A program made the position numbers and the translations under genes. The notes under the pieces were generated by a model. It was not told the origin of the DNA. It made no database searches and saw nothing but the letters and a program-made list of their open reading frames with translations. 64,000 nt of DNA from Simplicispira sedimenti (GTDB taxonomy: Bacteria > Pseudomonadota > Gammaproteobacteria > Burkholderiales > Burkholderiaceae_C), in contig NZ_JAKVIJ010000006.1 of NCBI RefSeq assembly GCF_022760965.1, positions 124,001-188,000 of the forward strand, given 5' to 3'. Within the stretch, counting starts at the first letter, position 1, and every line of letters starts with the position of its first letter. Positions 1-8,418 of this stretch are shown piece by piece.

Positions 1-729
1 TGGCGAACCGATGAAGTGCCCCACAAACACATGCTGCGGGCGCTCGAACAACGCGTCGGGCGTGCCCAGCTGCATGACCTTGCCGCGGCTCATTACCACC
101 ACCTGATCGGCAAAGGTGAGCGCTTCCACCTGGTCGTGCGTCACGTAGATCAGCGTGAGCTTGAGCTCATGGTGGATCTGCTTGAGCTTGCGGCGCAATT
201 GCCATTTGAGGTGGGGGTCGATGACGGTGAGCGGCTCGTCAAACAACACGGCCGCCACGTCCGAGCGCACCAGGCCGCGGCCCAGCGAGATCTTCTGTTT
301 CTGGTCGGCCGACAGGCCTGCCGCGCGCATGCCCAGCTGGTGGCTCATCTCCAGCATCTCGGCGATCTGGCCCACGCGCTGCTTGATTTGTGCCTCGGGT
401 ACCTTGCGGTTCTTGAGCGGGAAGGCCAGGTTCTCGGCCACCGTCATGGTGTCGTAGATCACCGGGAACTGGAACACCTGCGCGATGTTGCGGTCCTGCG
501 GTGTGGCGCGCGTGACATCGCGACCATCGAACAGCACCTTGCCGTGCGAAGGGACGAGCAGGCCCGACATGATGTTGAGCATGGTGGTCTTGCCGCAGCC
601 CGAAGGGCCGAGCAACGCATACGCGCCACCATCCTCAAACTCCATCTTCAGCGGCAGCAGCGCATAGTCGCTGTCCTGCTGCGGGTTGGGCCGGTAGGAA
701 TGGGCCAGATCCAGCGTGATGTGCGCCAT
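1..729 (-). CDS. glpT: Glycerol ABC transporter ATP-binding protein GlpT (C-terminus beyond window)
   Basis: ATPase subunit of an inner-membrane importer, by family and context for glycerol. The first 243 codons are present and the gene runs off the left edge. Visible motifs are Walker A GPSGCGKTT, a Q-loop (VFQFPV), Walker B VLFDEP and a switch histidine in YVTHDQVEAL. The ABC signature is degenerate: LSADQKQK instead of LSGGQxQR. The ATG at 729 follows the glpS stop after 2 bp, so the two are cotranscribed. Placement beside glpR and glpK supports glycerol rather than glycerol-3-phosphate or sugar uptake. GlpT probably pairs with GlpS, which has the intact signature. The related UgpC/MalK family is the alternative name a search would give. 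Confidence 0.88.
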   Translation of the reverse strand, partial: MAHITLDLAHSYRPNPQQDSDYALLPLKMEFEDGGAYALLGPSGCGKTTMLNIMSGLLVPSHGKVLFDGRDVTRATPQDRNIAQVFQFPVIYDTMTVAENLAFPLKNRKVPEAQIKQRVGQIAEMLEMSHQLGMRAAGLSADQKQKISLGRGLVRSDVAAVLFDEPLTVIDPHLKWQLRRKLKQIHHELKLTLIYVTHDQVEALTFADQVVVMSRGKVMQLGTPDALFERPQHVFVGHFIGSP

Positions 730-731
730 GG

Positions 732-1811
732 TCAGCAGCCTCCCGTGCGCTGCGGAGCCAGCATCAGCGCGCCGTGGCTGGCAAACACGTAGATCTGCGA
801 CGGGTCGAAATACAGTGTCACAGCAGACCCCAGTTCAAAATAGTGCACCCCCGTGAGTTGTGCCACCACCTCGCCCAGCGGCGTGGCGGCATGCACAAAG
901 GTGTCGGAGCCCGAAATCTCGGCCAGCTCCACCTCACCCTGCAAGGCCACATCGCCGGGGCGCTGGTGCACGCGCAGCGCGCTGGCGCGCAGCCCCACGG
1001 TCAGGTCCGGCGCACTGGCGATCGGCAATGGCTGGCGCGGCGCCAGCTCCAGCCCACCCTGCAGGCGCAGGCCCGTGCCCATGGCCACGGCAGGCACCAA
1101 GTTGATGGGGGGATCGCTGAAGGCGCGTGCCACACGCAGCGAGCACGGCTCGTGGAACACATCGGCCGTGGGGCCATATTGCAGCAGCCGCCCCTCGTCC
1201 AGCACAGCGGTGTAGCCGCCCAGCAGCAACGCCTCTGCCGGCTCCGTGGTGGCATAGACCACGGTGGATTGGCCCGCCGCAAACAGTTGCGACAACTCCT
1301 CGCGCAACTCCTCGCGCAGCTTGTAGTCCAGGTTCACCAGCGGCTCGTCCAGCAGCATCAGCGGCGCTCCCTTGGCAAGCGCACGCGCCAGCGCCACGCG
1401 TTGCTGCTGCCCTCCCGACAGTTCGGCAGGCAAACGGTCCAGGAACATGTCGATGTGCAGGCGCTCGGCCAGTTCGCGCACGCGCCCGGCAATGTTCGAT
1501 TCGCCGCGCAGCTTGAGCGGTGAGGCGATGTTGTCGGCAACGGTGAGCGAGGGATAGTTGATGAACTGCTGATAGACCATGGCCACATTGCGCTCACGCA
1601 CCGGCATGCCGGTCACATCGCGCCCGTCCACGCGTACCTTGCCGCCCGTGGGCTCGTCCAGCCCGGCCATGATGCGCATCAGGCTGGTCTTTCCCGCCTG
1701 GGTGGCGCCCAGCAGCACGGTCACCGCATTGCTGTGCAATGCCATGTCCATGTCGTACAACCAGGTCTGTGCGCCCACTTTCTTGTGGATGCACTCCAAA
1801 ACCAGCTCCAT
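732..1811 (-). CDS. glpS: Glycerol ABC transporter ATP-binding protein GlpS
   Basis: Second ATPase of the glycerol importer, 359 aa. The start at 1811 is chosen because GGGTGAG lies just upstream of that ATG; the frame stays open to 1895 but without a better site. Motifs: Walker A GATQAGKTS, signature LSGGQQQRVALARAL, Walker B LMLLDEP. The switch-loop histidine is replaced: the motif reads VVYATTEPAEA where VTHDxxEA is expected. Together with the degenerate signature of GlpT this predicts a heterodimer with one competent and one impaired ATP site. It is the first gene of the leftward operon and is divergent from glpR, which probably represses both sides. Confidence 0.88.
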   Translation of the reverse strand: MELVLECIHKKVGAQTWLYDMDMALHSNAVTVLLGATQAGKTSLMRIMAGLDEPTGGKVRVDGRDVTGMPVRERNVAMVYQQFINYPSLTVADNIASPLKLRGESNIAGRVRELAERLHIDMFLDRLPAELSGGQQQRVALARALAKGAPLMLLDEPLVNLDYKLREELREELSQLFAAGQSTVVYATTEPAEALLLGGYTAVLDEGRLLQYGPTADVFHEPCSLRVARAFSDPPINLVPAVAMGTGLRLQGGLELAPRQPLPIASAPDLTVGLRASALRVHQRPGDVALQGEVELAEISGSDTFVHAATPLGEVVAQLTGVHYFELGSAVTLYFDPSQIYVFASHGALMLAPQRTGGC

Positions 1812-1880
1812 GTGCTCACCCTTTGCAACAACCCGCACTGCCAGGCCCGCTAATTGCGAACCGGTTGCGGCGCGTTGATT

Positions 1881-1960
1881 TTCGTATTTTTTCATTTTTG
1901 TTCTTTTTTGCGCGAATAGACCTAAGGTTAACCCTTAAATTTTTCCTTTTTTTTCGCTTT
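1881..1960. promoter_or_regulatory. glpS/glpR divergent control region with 10-bp phased repeats
   Basis: This AT-rich stretch stands out in GC-rich DNA. Three consecutive 10-bp units begin with TTC at 1881, 1891 and 1901 (TTCGTATTTT, TTCATTTTTG, TTCTTTTTTG), and two more TTTTC units start at 1941 and 1951. DeoR-family GlpR proteins bind repeated half-sites, so these helically phased repeats are candidate GlpR operators controlling glpST and glpRK. Operator function is inferred, not shown. Confidence 0.45.
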
Positions 1961-1988
1961 ACAGTATTGCCACCGCTACACCGAGGCC

Positions 1989-2762
1989 ATGAGCGTGAAC
2001 ACCAATCCCCGCCAAATCCTGCTGCTGGAAGAGCTGCGCAACCGCAAATCGGCCACTGTCGAGCAGCTGGCGGAAACCCTGGGCGTGACCTTGCAGACCG
2101 TGCGCCGCGATGTGCAGCGCCTGGCCGAGCAAGGGCTGCTCAGCCGTTTCCATGGCGGGGTGCGCCTGCCCAGCTCCACGGTGGAAAACATCGCGCACAA
2201 CCAGCGTGAAAGCCTGAACTCCGCGGGCAAGGCACGCATTGCCCACGCCGTGGCGCAGGCCGTGCCCAACCACTGTTCGCTGATCCTCAACATCGGCACC
2301 ACCACCGAGGCCATCGCCAAGGCGCTGCTGCGCCACCAGGGACTGCGCGTCATCACCAACAACCTCAACGTAGCCGCCATCCTGTGCGGCAACCCGGACT
2401 GCGAGGTCATCGTGGCCGGGGGCGTGGTGCGCACACGGGACCGCGGCATCGTGGGCGAGGCGGCGGTGGACTTCATCCGCCAATTTCGCGTGGATATCGC
2501 CATCATCGGCATCTCGGGCATCGAGGACGACGGCACACTGCGTGACTTCGATTACCGCGAGGTGAAGGTGGCACAGACCATCGTGGAGCACGCGCGCGAG
2601 GTCTGGCTTGCCGCCGACCACAGCAAGTTCAACCGCCCGGCCATGGTGCAGCTTGCCTCGCTGGACCAGATCGACCGCCTGTTCACCGACGAAACCCCGC
2701 CCGAACCCTTCCCCACCCTGCTGGCCAACGCCGACGTGCAACTGGTGGTGGCTACCGACTGA
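1989..2762 (+). CDS. glpR: DeoR-family glycerol regulon repressor GlpR
   Basis: Transcriptional repressor, 257 aa, the usual length for the family. An N-terminal DeoR helix-turn-helix (residues about 8-60; TVEQLAETLGVTLQTVRRDV) is followed by the DeoRC sugar-phosphate-binding domain with NIGTTTEAIA and GGVVRTRDRGIVG. GlpR proteins are relieved by glycerol-3-phosphate, the product of GlpK encoded 22 bp downstream. Divergence from glpS and co-orientation with glpK make this the local regulator of glycerol uptake and phosphorylation. Confidence 0.9.
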   Translation: MSVNTNPRQILLLEELRNRKSATVEQLAETLGVTLQTVRRDVQRLAEQGLLSRFHGGVRLPSSTVENIAHNQRESLNSAGKARIAHAVAQAVPNHCSLILNIGTTTEAIAKALLRHQGLRVITNNLNVAAILCGNPDCEVIVAGGVVRTRDRGIVGEAAVDFIRQFRVDIAIIGISGIEDDGTLRDFDYREVKVAQTIVEHAREVWLAADHSKFNRPAMVQLASLDQIDRLFTDETPPEPFPTLLANADVQLVVATD

Positions 2763-2784
2763 TCTCTCTCTCCCGACTGTCCCC

Positions 2785-4278
2785 ATGACCTACCTGCTTG
2801 CACTCGACCAGGGCACCTCCAGTTCGCGCAGCATCGTGTTCGACGAACTGGGCCACATCGTGTCCCAAGCGCAGCTCGAACTGCCCCAGATCTACCCCCG
2901 CCCCGGCTGGGTGGAGCACGATCCACTGGAGATCTGGCGCACCCAGCTCGCCACCGCGCGCGAGGCGCTGGCCCAGGCCGGCATCACGGCCGGCGACGTG
3001 CGCGCCGTGGGCATCACCAACCAGCGCGAAACCACCGTTCTGTGGAACCGCAAGACCGGCCAGCCCGTGCACCACGCCATCGTCTGGCAGGACCGGCGCG
3101 CCGAGCCCGCCTGCGCACAATTGCGCGAGCAGGGCCATGCCGACACCATCCAGGCCAAGACCGGGCTGCTGGTCGATGCCTATTTTTCAGGCACCAAGCT
3201 GCAGTGGATGCTGGACCACGTGCCCGGCGCGCGCGAGGCAGCCGAGCGTGGCGAACTGGCCTTCGGCACGGTGGACAGCTGGCTGATGTGGAAGCTCACC
3301 CATGGCGCGGTGCATGTGACCGACGTGAGCAACGCCGCGCGCACCATGCTCTTCAACGTGCGCACCAACCAGTGGGACGACGAGCTGCTGGCCCTGCTGC
3401 GCATCCCCCGGGCGCTGCTGCCCGAGGTGCTGCCGTCGAGCAGCCATTTCGGCGACATCGCCGCCGATCTGCTGGGCCACCCCATCCGCATCGGCGGCGT
3501 GGCGGGCGACCAGCAAAGCGCGCTGTTCGGCCAGGCATGCTTCAGCGCCGGCATGGCCAAGAACACCTACGGCACGGGCTGCTTCATGCTCATGCACACC
3601 GGCCAGACCTTCCAGACCAGCCGCAACGGCCTGCTCACAACCAGCGCTGCACAGCCTGGGCGGCAACCCGAATTCGCGCTCGAAGGCAGCGTGTTTGTCG
3701 GCGGCGCCGTGGTGCAGTGGCTGCGCGACGGGCTGCGCGCCATCTCCAGCAGCAGCGAGGTCGAGTCCCTCGCCCTGACCGTGCCCGACTCGGGCGGCGT
3801 GATGATGGTGCCCGCCTTCACCGGCCTGGGCGCACCCTACTGGAAGCCCGACGCGCGCGGCACCATCACCGGCCTCACGCGCGGCACCACGCTGGCGCAC
3901 ATCGCGCGCGCGGCCCTCGAATCCATTGCCTACCAGAGCGCCGCCCTGCTGCTGGCCATGAGCCGCGACGCCGTGGCCGCGGGCGGCCAGCCGGTGAGCG
4001 AGCTGCGCGTGGACGGTGGCGCCTGCATCAACGACCTGCTGATGCAGTTCCAGGCCGACCTCCTGGGCATCCCCGTGGTGCGCCCGGCCGTCATCGAGAC
4101 CACGGCGCTGGGCGCCGCCTACCTGGCCGGACTGTCCAGCGGCGTGTACGGCAGCACCGACGAGCTTTCGCGCCTGTGGCGCGCCGAGCGCCGCTTCGTG
4201 CCCACCCTGCCAGCCGCCCGGGCCCAGGAGCTGATGGCGCGCTGGGAACACGCTGTGCGCCAAGCGACTCTCGAGTAG
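2785..4278 (+). CDS. glpK: Glycerol kinase
   Basis: Phosphorylates glycerol with ATP to sn-glycerol-3-phosphate in the cytosol. 497 aa, normal for FGGY-family GlpK. The start is the ATG at 2785, 22 bp after glpR; a longer upstream frame overlaps glpR and is rejected. Visible motifs are DQGTSSSRS (N-terminal phosphate-binding), TNQRETTVLW, GDQQSALFGQ, the family signature around YGTGCFMLMHTG, and RVDGGACINDLLMQFQADL near the C-terminus. It completes a local set in which the ABC importer brings in glycerol, GlpK traps it and GlpR responds to the product. Confidence 0.95.
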   Translation: MTYLLALDQGTSSSRSIVFDELGHIVSQAQLELPQIYPRPGWVEHDPLEIWRTQLATAREALAQAGITAGDVRAVGITNQRETTVLWNRKTGQPVHHAIVWQDRRAEPACAQLREQGHADTIQAKTGLLVDAYFSGTKLQWMLDHVPGAREAAERGELAFGTVDSWLMWKLTHGAVHVTDVSNAARTMLFNVRTNQWDDELLALLRIPRALLPEVLPSSSHFGDIAADLLGHPIRIGGVAGDQQSALFGQACFSAGMAKNTYGTGCFMLMHTGQTFQTSRNGLLTTSAAQPGRQPEFALEGSVFVGGAVVQWLRDGLRAISSSSEVESLALTVPDSGGVMMVPAFTGLGAPYWKPDARGTITGLTRGTTLAHIARAALESIAYQSAALLLAMSRDAVAAGGQPVSELRVDGGACINDLLMQFQADLLGIPVVRPAVIETTALGAAYLAGLSSGVYGSTDELSRLWRAERRFVPTLPAARAQELMARWEHAVRQATLE

Positions 4279-4347
4279 GCCGCCCATTCGGGTGACCCCG
4301 TTGGCGCTACCATCGTGGCCCCTGTAGTTGCCACTTCGCACCGCACC

Positions 4348-5187
4348 ATGAGCCCTACCCCCACCTCCTCCCCGCAGCTCCCCGTGATCGCCTTCATCGG
4401 CGGCGGCAACATGGCCAGCGCCATCATCGGCGGGCTGATCCGCCAGGGCCACCCGGCCAGCCAGATCGAGGTGGTGGAGCCCTGGGAAGAGGCCCGCACG
4501 GCGCTGCGCAAGAGCTTTGCCATCGAAGCCCTGCCCGCCCCCGGCCCGCAGCTGGCACGCGCGGGCATCGTGGTCTGGGCCGTCAAGCCGCAAACCTTCA
4601 AGGACGCCGCCGCGCAGGCGCGTGCGCACACCCAGCATGCCCTGCACCTGAGCGTGGCCGCAGGCATCCGCTCGGACAGCATCGCCCAGTGGCTGGGCAG
4701 CGACTGCATCGTGCGCAGCATGCCCAACACCCCCGCGCTGGTGGGCAAGGGCATGAGCGCGCTGTATGCCCGCGCAGGGGTGAGCAATGCACAGCGCCAG
4801 AGCGTGGAAGCCATCATGGCCACCACGGGCGAATATTTGTGGGTGGAGAACGAAAAGCAACTCGATGCCGTGACCGCCCTTTCCGGCTCGGGCCCGGCCT
4901 ATGTGTTCTATTTCCTGGAAGCCATGACCCGTGCGGGCACGGCCATGGGCCTGAGCCCAGCGCAGGCGCACCAGCTCGCCGTGGGCACGTTTGTGGGCGC
5001 CTCCGAACTGGCGCGCCGCTCCGACGAGCCGCCCGAAGTGCTGCGCCAGCGCGTCACCTCCAAGGGCGGCACCACCTACGCGGCCCTGCAGTCACTCGAA
5101 AAAGACGGTGTGGGCGCCAGCTTCGAGCGCGCCATGCACGCCGCCGAGCAGCGCGCCCATGCGCTTGGAAACGAGTTCGGGGCTTGA
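4348..5187 (+). CDS. proC: Pyrroline-5-carboxylate reductase
   Basis: Last step of proline synthesis: NAD(P)H-dependent reduction of pyrroline-5-carboxylate. 279 aa from the ATG at 4348; a GTG-type start at 4315 would add 11 unlikely residues. The N-terminal Rossmann motif is IAFIGGGNMASAIIGGL. The C-terminal P5CR signature is EVLRQRVTSKGGTTYAAL, and GSGPAYVFYFLEAM lies in the dimerisation domain. It converges with ubiA, with a palindromic repeat between the two stop codons. Confidence 0.94.
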   Translation: MSPTPTSSPQLPVIAFIGGGNMASAIIGGLIRQGHPASQIEVVEPWEEARTALRKSFAIEALPAPGPQLARAGIVVWAVKPQTFKDAAAQARAHTQHALHLSVAAGIRSDSIAQWLGSDCIVRSMPNTPALVGKGMSALYARAGVSNAQRQSVEAIMATTGEYLWVENEKQLDAVTALSGSGPAYVFYFLEAMTRAGTAMGLSPAQAHQLAVGTFVGASELARRSDEPPEVLRQRVTSKGGTTYAALQSLEKDGVGASFERAMHAAEQRAHALGNEFGA

Positions 5188-5191
5188 GGTG

Positions 5192-5244
5192 TTTTTGGCC
5201 TCCAGCGCTTATCCAATAAGCGCTGGCAGCTATGATTTTTATAT
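5192..5244. repeat. Dispersed palindromic repeat, family 1 (intergenic copy A)
   Basis: Perfect 11-bp inverted repeat CCAGCGCTTAT / ATAAGCGCTGG (5202-5212 and 5216-5226) with a 3-base loop, followed by CAGCTATGATTTTTAT. The same layout (GGCCTCCAGCGCTTAT, AAGCGC, AGCTATCAA) recurs at 21303-21358 and, in diverged form, elsewhere in the window. Between convergent proC and ubiA it could also work as a two-way terminator. Confidence 0.8.
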
Positions 5245-5247
5245 CGC

Positions 5248-6123
5248 TTAGCGCAGGGTGTAGCTGCCCACGATCCCCAGGAACACGGTGAACCCGATCC
5301 AATGGTTCTCGCGGAACGCGCGGAAGCACCCCTCGCGCGAGCGCCCCCGGATCAGGTGCCAGTGCCAGGCCACCTGCATCAGCACAGCGGCAAGTGCTAC
5401 ATAAAACAGAGCACCCAGCGCAAGCGGGGCAAGCGCTACAGCCCAAATCAGCACAAAACCCAGGTAGAACGCCAGAATGGCCGCCACATCGAAGCGGCCC
5501 AGGGTGATGGCCGAGGTCTTCATGCCGATCTTCAGGTCGTCGTCGCGGTCCACCATGGCGTATTCGGTGTCGTAGGCCAACACCCACAGCAGGTTGCCCA
5601 ACACCAGCCACAGCGCCAGCCAAGGTACCTCGCCGCGCACGGCGGTGAAGGCCATGGGAATGCCCATGCTGAACGCCACACCCAGCACCGCCTGCGGCAT
5701 GGAAAAGAAGCGCTTGGTGAACGGGTAGAGGATGGTTACCCCCAGCGCAGGCAGCGACCAGGCCACCGTGGGCGCGTTGGTGGTCAGCACCAGGACAAAG
5801 GCCACCAGCGCCAGCGCCGCGCCCACGCCCAGCGCCTCGCGCACCGACACCGCACCGCTGGTGATGGGGCGCTGCGCCGTGCGCTTGACATGGCGGTCGA
5901 AGTCGCGGTCAGCCACGTCGTTGACGCAGCAACCCGCGCTGCGCATCAGGATGGTGCCCAGCGTGAACACCGCCAGCAGGTGCCAGCCGGGGAATCCGTC
6001 CGCCGCCACCCACAGGGCGCTGAGCGTGGGCCACAGCAGCAGCAGCCAACCCGCAGGGCGATCCCAGCGGATCAGGTCGAGGTACAGAGCGAAGCGGCTG
6101 CGGGGCAAGGTGGTCATGGGCAA
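5248..6123 (-). CDS. ubiA: 4-hydroxybenzoate polyprenyltransferase
   Basis: Integral membrane prenyltransferase that attaches the polyprenyl chain to 4-hydroxybenzoate in ubiquinone synthesis. 291 aa with about eight hydrophobic segments. The two Mg-diphosphate motifs are present: NDVADRDFD (first) and DTEYAMVDRDDD (second). A start at 6117 (MTTLPRS) is equally possible. It is the last gene before the convergent proC and lies downstream of the CYTH-CHAD gene on the same strand. Confidence 0.93.
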   Translation of the reverse strand: MPMTTLPRSRFALYLDLIRWDRPAGWLLLLWPTLSALWVAADGFPGWHLLAVFTLGTILMRSAGCCVNDVADRDFDRHVKRTAQRPITSGAVSVREALGVGAALALVAFVLVLTTNAPTVAWSLPALGVTILYPFTKRFFSMPQAVLGVAFSMGIPMAFTAVRGEVPWLALWLVLGNLLWVLAYDTEYAMVDRDDDLKIGMKTSAITLGRFDVAAILAFYLGFVLIWAVALAPLALGALFYVALAAVLMQVAWHWHLIRGRSREGCFRAFRENHWIGFTVFLGIVGSYTLR

Positions 6124-6220
6124 GGGAAAAGGGAAGACAGCGCCGCTGGACGCGCGCCCCGGTTTATACCGCCGAATGGCCTGCGGCTTCAGCGGCGCAG
6201 GGGCAAAAGACCCCAGCGGC

Positions 6221-7744
6221 TCAATCCACGGCCTCTTCCGTCAGCACGGTCTGCTCCCAGGCGGCAGCCATGCCGCGCAGGAACGCCACCACCTCGGCCG
6301 GCGCCTGCAGACGCGCTGCCAGCAGCGCGGCCATGTGCACATCGCGCAGACGGCCTACCTGTTCCTGGGCCTGCAAGGCCTGGGCGTGCCAGCGCTGGGT
6401 GGCGCCCGGCAGCAGGGGCTGCAAGGCTTCGATGGTGTAGCGCAGGCGCTTGGCCAGCAGGCGGGCGCGGTGCAGGCTGGCGGGGTCGCTGGCCTTGCGC
6501 TGGGCCTTCTTCCAGCGCTGGTGCAGGCGCTCGGTGCGCTGGCGCGCCCAGTGCCGGGCGGGCCGGGGTGTGGCGGGCGCGGCCTGCGGCAGTGCCGCAA
6601 TCCATTGCACCAGGCCCAGCAGGGCCTGGCCGGTCATGGGCTCCTGCAGCGCCAGGCGCACCGCCTTGCGCTGCACGGCAGCAGCCTGCTGGAAGGCTTG
6701 CGCCGTGCGCTCCCAATCGGCGGCGCGGGTGGGGGAGCCGTCCACGTAGGCCCCTTGCGCTGCGGGCAAGGTCTGGGTGCAGGCCACGTCCAGATCGCGC
6801 AGCTCGCCCAGCAGGCCCAACAGGGGCTCCAGGCCGGGCCAGGTGGGCTGCGGCAGTGACAGGTCTGGCAGACACAGCCGCAACGCCGAGCGCCAGCGAC
6901 GCCAGCCGACCCGCGCCTGGTGCACCAGCTCGGGATGGTCGGCATCCAGCAGTCCGTGCAGGTTGGTGCAGAACTGGTCAAAGGTTTCGCCCAACAGCGC
7001 GGCCGCCAGGTCTTGCAGCAGGCGCCGCGCACCCAGCACGGGCGGGCGGGCGCGGCGCGGTGCATCCAGCAGGCCCTGCGCCAAGGCAAATCCGCGCTGC
7101 GCCTTGCTGGCCGACAGCGGCAGCACGGGCACGCGCCGCGCGATCTGCGCCGCCAGGCGGAACAGGGCCTCGGGCGGGCCGGCCAGCAGTTCCAGCTCCA
7201 GTTCAGCGATGGGCGCACTGCACCCGCCCGCGTGGATGCGGCCTTGGTCCAGTGCCAGCTCGATGACCACGCCACCGCGCTGGTGCAGCGTCCAGCAGGT
7301 GCGCTCGAAGTCGGTGGTAAAGCAGGGCTGCAGGGCTGCCAGCAGGGTGCCGTCGGGGTCGAGCCGCCGCCACGGGGGCGCGGCGCGCAGGGCCTTGGGC
7401 TGCAATGCGGGGCCGGGCACGGGCGTTTCCCATTCGCCGCGCTGGCTCAGGGCCGACAGCTCGGCATCAGCGGTCTTGAGGGTTTGCAGCCACTGCTCCC
7501 CCGCACCAGCGCCCTGCACACGCCGCAGGCGCAGGGCCGCGCGGCGCGCGCGCAGGTCCTGCGCCGGGGTATCGAAATATTGGTTGTGCAGTTGCTGGCG
7601 CACCGGCGCCACGCGCGCCAGGGCAGGCACAGCGGCCAGCTTGCGCAGCAGGGCCGCGCCGCCGCCCGCAGGCAGGGCGAGCTTGAGCTCGATTTCGGCG
7701 CCCGCAGCGGGCGCCGCTGCCACCGGGGTGCGGAGGGGGCTCAT
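6221..7744 (-). CDS. CYTH and CHAD domain-containing protein
   Basis: 507 aa, two domains. The N-terminal CYTH domain (about 15-215) has the diagnostic ExExK as EIELK and basic strands such as LHNQYFDTPAQDLRARRAAL; CYTH enzymes hydrolyse triphosphate or polyphosphate. The C-terminal CHAD domain (about 235-500) is helical and rich in conserved His/Arg/Lys (VHQARVGWRRWRSALRL, RLLAKRLRYTIEALQPLL). CHAD domains are known to bind inorganic polyphosphate granules. It starts 16 bp after the dps stop on the same strand, so the two are probably cotranscribed. The exact substrate cannot be told from sequence. Confidence 0.88.
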   Translation of the reverse strand: MSPLRTPVAAAPAAGAEIELKLALPAGGGAALLRKLAAVPALARVAPVRQQLHNQYFDTPAQDLRARRAALRLRRVQGAGAGEQWLQTLKTADAELSALSQRGEWETPVPGPALQPKALRAAPPWRRLDPDGTLLAALQPCFTTDFERTCWTLHQRGGVVIELALDQGRIHAGGCSAPIAELELELLAGPPEALFRLAAQIARRVPVLPLSASKAQRGFALAQGLLDAPRRARPPVLGARRLLQDLAAALLGETFDQFCTNLHGLLDADHPELVHQARVGWRRWRSALRLCLPDLSLPQPTWPGLEPLLGLLGELRDLDVACTQTLPAAQGAYVDGSPTRAADWERTAQAFQQAAAVQRKAVRLALQEPMTGQALLGLVQWIAALPQAAPATPRPARHWARQRTERLHQRWKKAQRKASDPASLHRARLLAKRLRYTIEALQPLLPGATQRWHAQALQAQEQVGRLRDVHMAALLAARLQAPAEVVAFLRGMAAAWEQTVLTEEAVD

Positions 7745-7760
7745 GCGCGGCCGGGGGGTC

Positions 7761-8261
7761 TCAGTCTTCCAGCAACGAGCGCAGCATCCAGGCTGTCTGC
7801 TCGTGCACGGTCAGGCGCTGGGTCAACAGGTCGGCCGTGGGCTCGTCGCTGGCCTTGTCCACCACCGCGAACAGGCTGCGCGCGGTGCGCGCCACGGCCT
7901 CGTGGCCCTCGACCAGGATGCGCACCATGTCCAGCGCCTTGGGCGGCTTGGTGGGCGCGTCGGGCACGCTGGCGAGCTTGCCGAACTCGGCGTAGGAGCC
8001 CGGCGCCACATGGCCCAGCGAGCGGATACGCTCGGCGATCGGGTCCACTGCGTTCCACAGCTCGGTGTACTGCGCCATGAACATGGCGTGCAGCGAGTTG
8101 AACATGGGCCCGGTCACGTTCCAGTGAAAGTTGTGCGTGGTCAGGTACAGGGTGTAGGTGTCGGCCAGCAGGCGCGACAACCCCTGGGCAATGGCGGCGC
8201 GGTCCTTGTCGCTGATGCCGATGTGAATGCTGGGCGCAGTGGTCTTGGGGGCTTTGGCCAT
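7761..8261 (-). CDS. dps: Dps-type DNA-binding ferritin
   Basis: Stress-inducible mini-ferritin that oxidises and stores iron and coats DNA. 166 aa from the ATG at 8261, preceded by a good site (AGGAGAAACC). The ferroxidase-type sequence THNFHWNVTGPMF followed by the conserved helix HAMFMAQYTELWNAVDPIAERI is characteristic of Dps. It lies downstream of oxyR on the same strand; OxyR is a known activator of dps in other proteobacteria, though no clear OxyR site is seen. The upstream gap (8262-8546) holds a GC-rich repeat. Confidence 0.93.
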   Translation of the reverse strand: MAKAPKTTAPSIHIGISDKDRAAIAQGLSRLLADTYTLYLTTHNFHWNVTGPMFNSLHAMFMAQYTELWNAVDPIAERIRSLGHVAPGSYAEFGKLASVPDAPTKPPKALDMVRILVEGHEAVARTARSLFAVVDKASDEPTADLLTQRLTVHEQTAWMLRSLLED

Positions 8262-8418
8262 GGTTTCTCCTGTGAGGTGGTGGTGCAGAAAAGGCTTGCC
8301 ACGCAGGCATGGGAACACTGTAGCGCAGGCGCCCTGCGCCCAGTGCCAAAAACCCTGCGCCGGGAGCTGACCCTTCAGTTGTCCATAGCGCATGCGCGCC
8401 ACCCACAGCGGATGAAAC

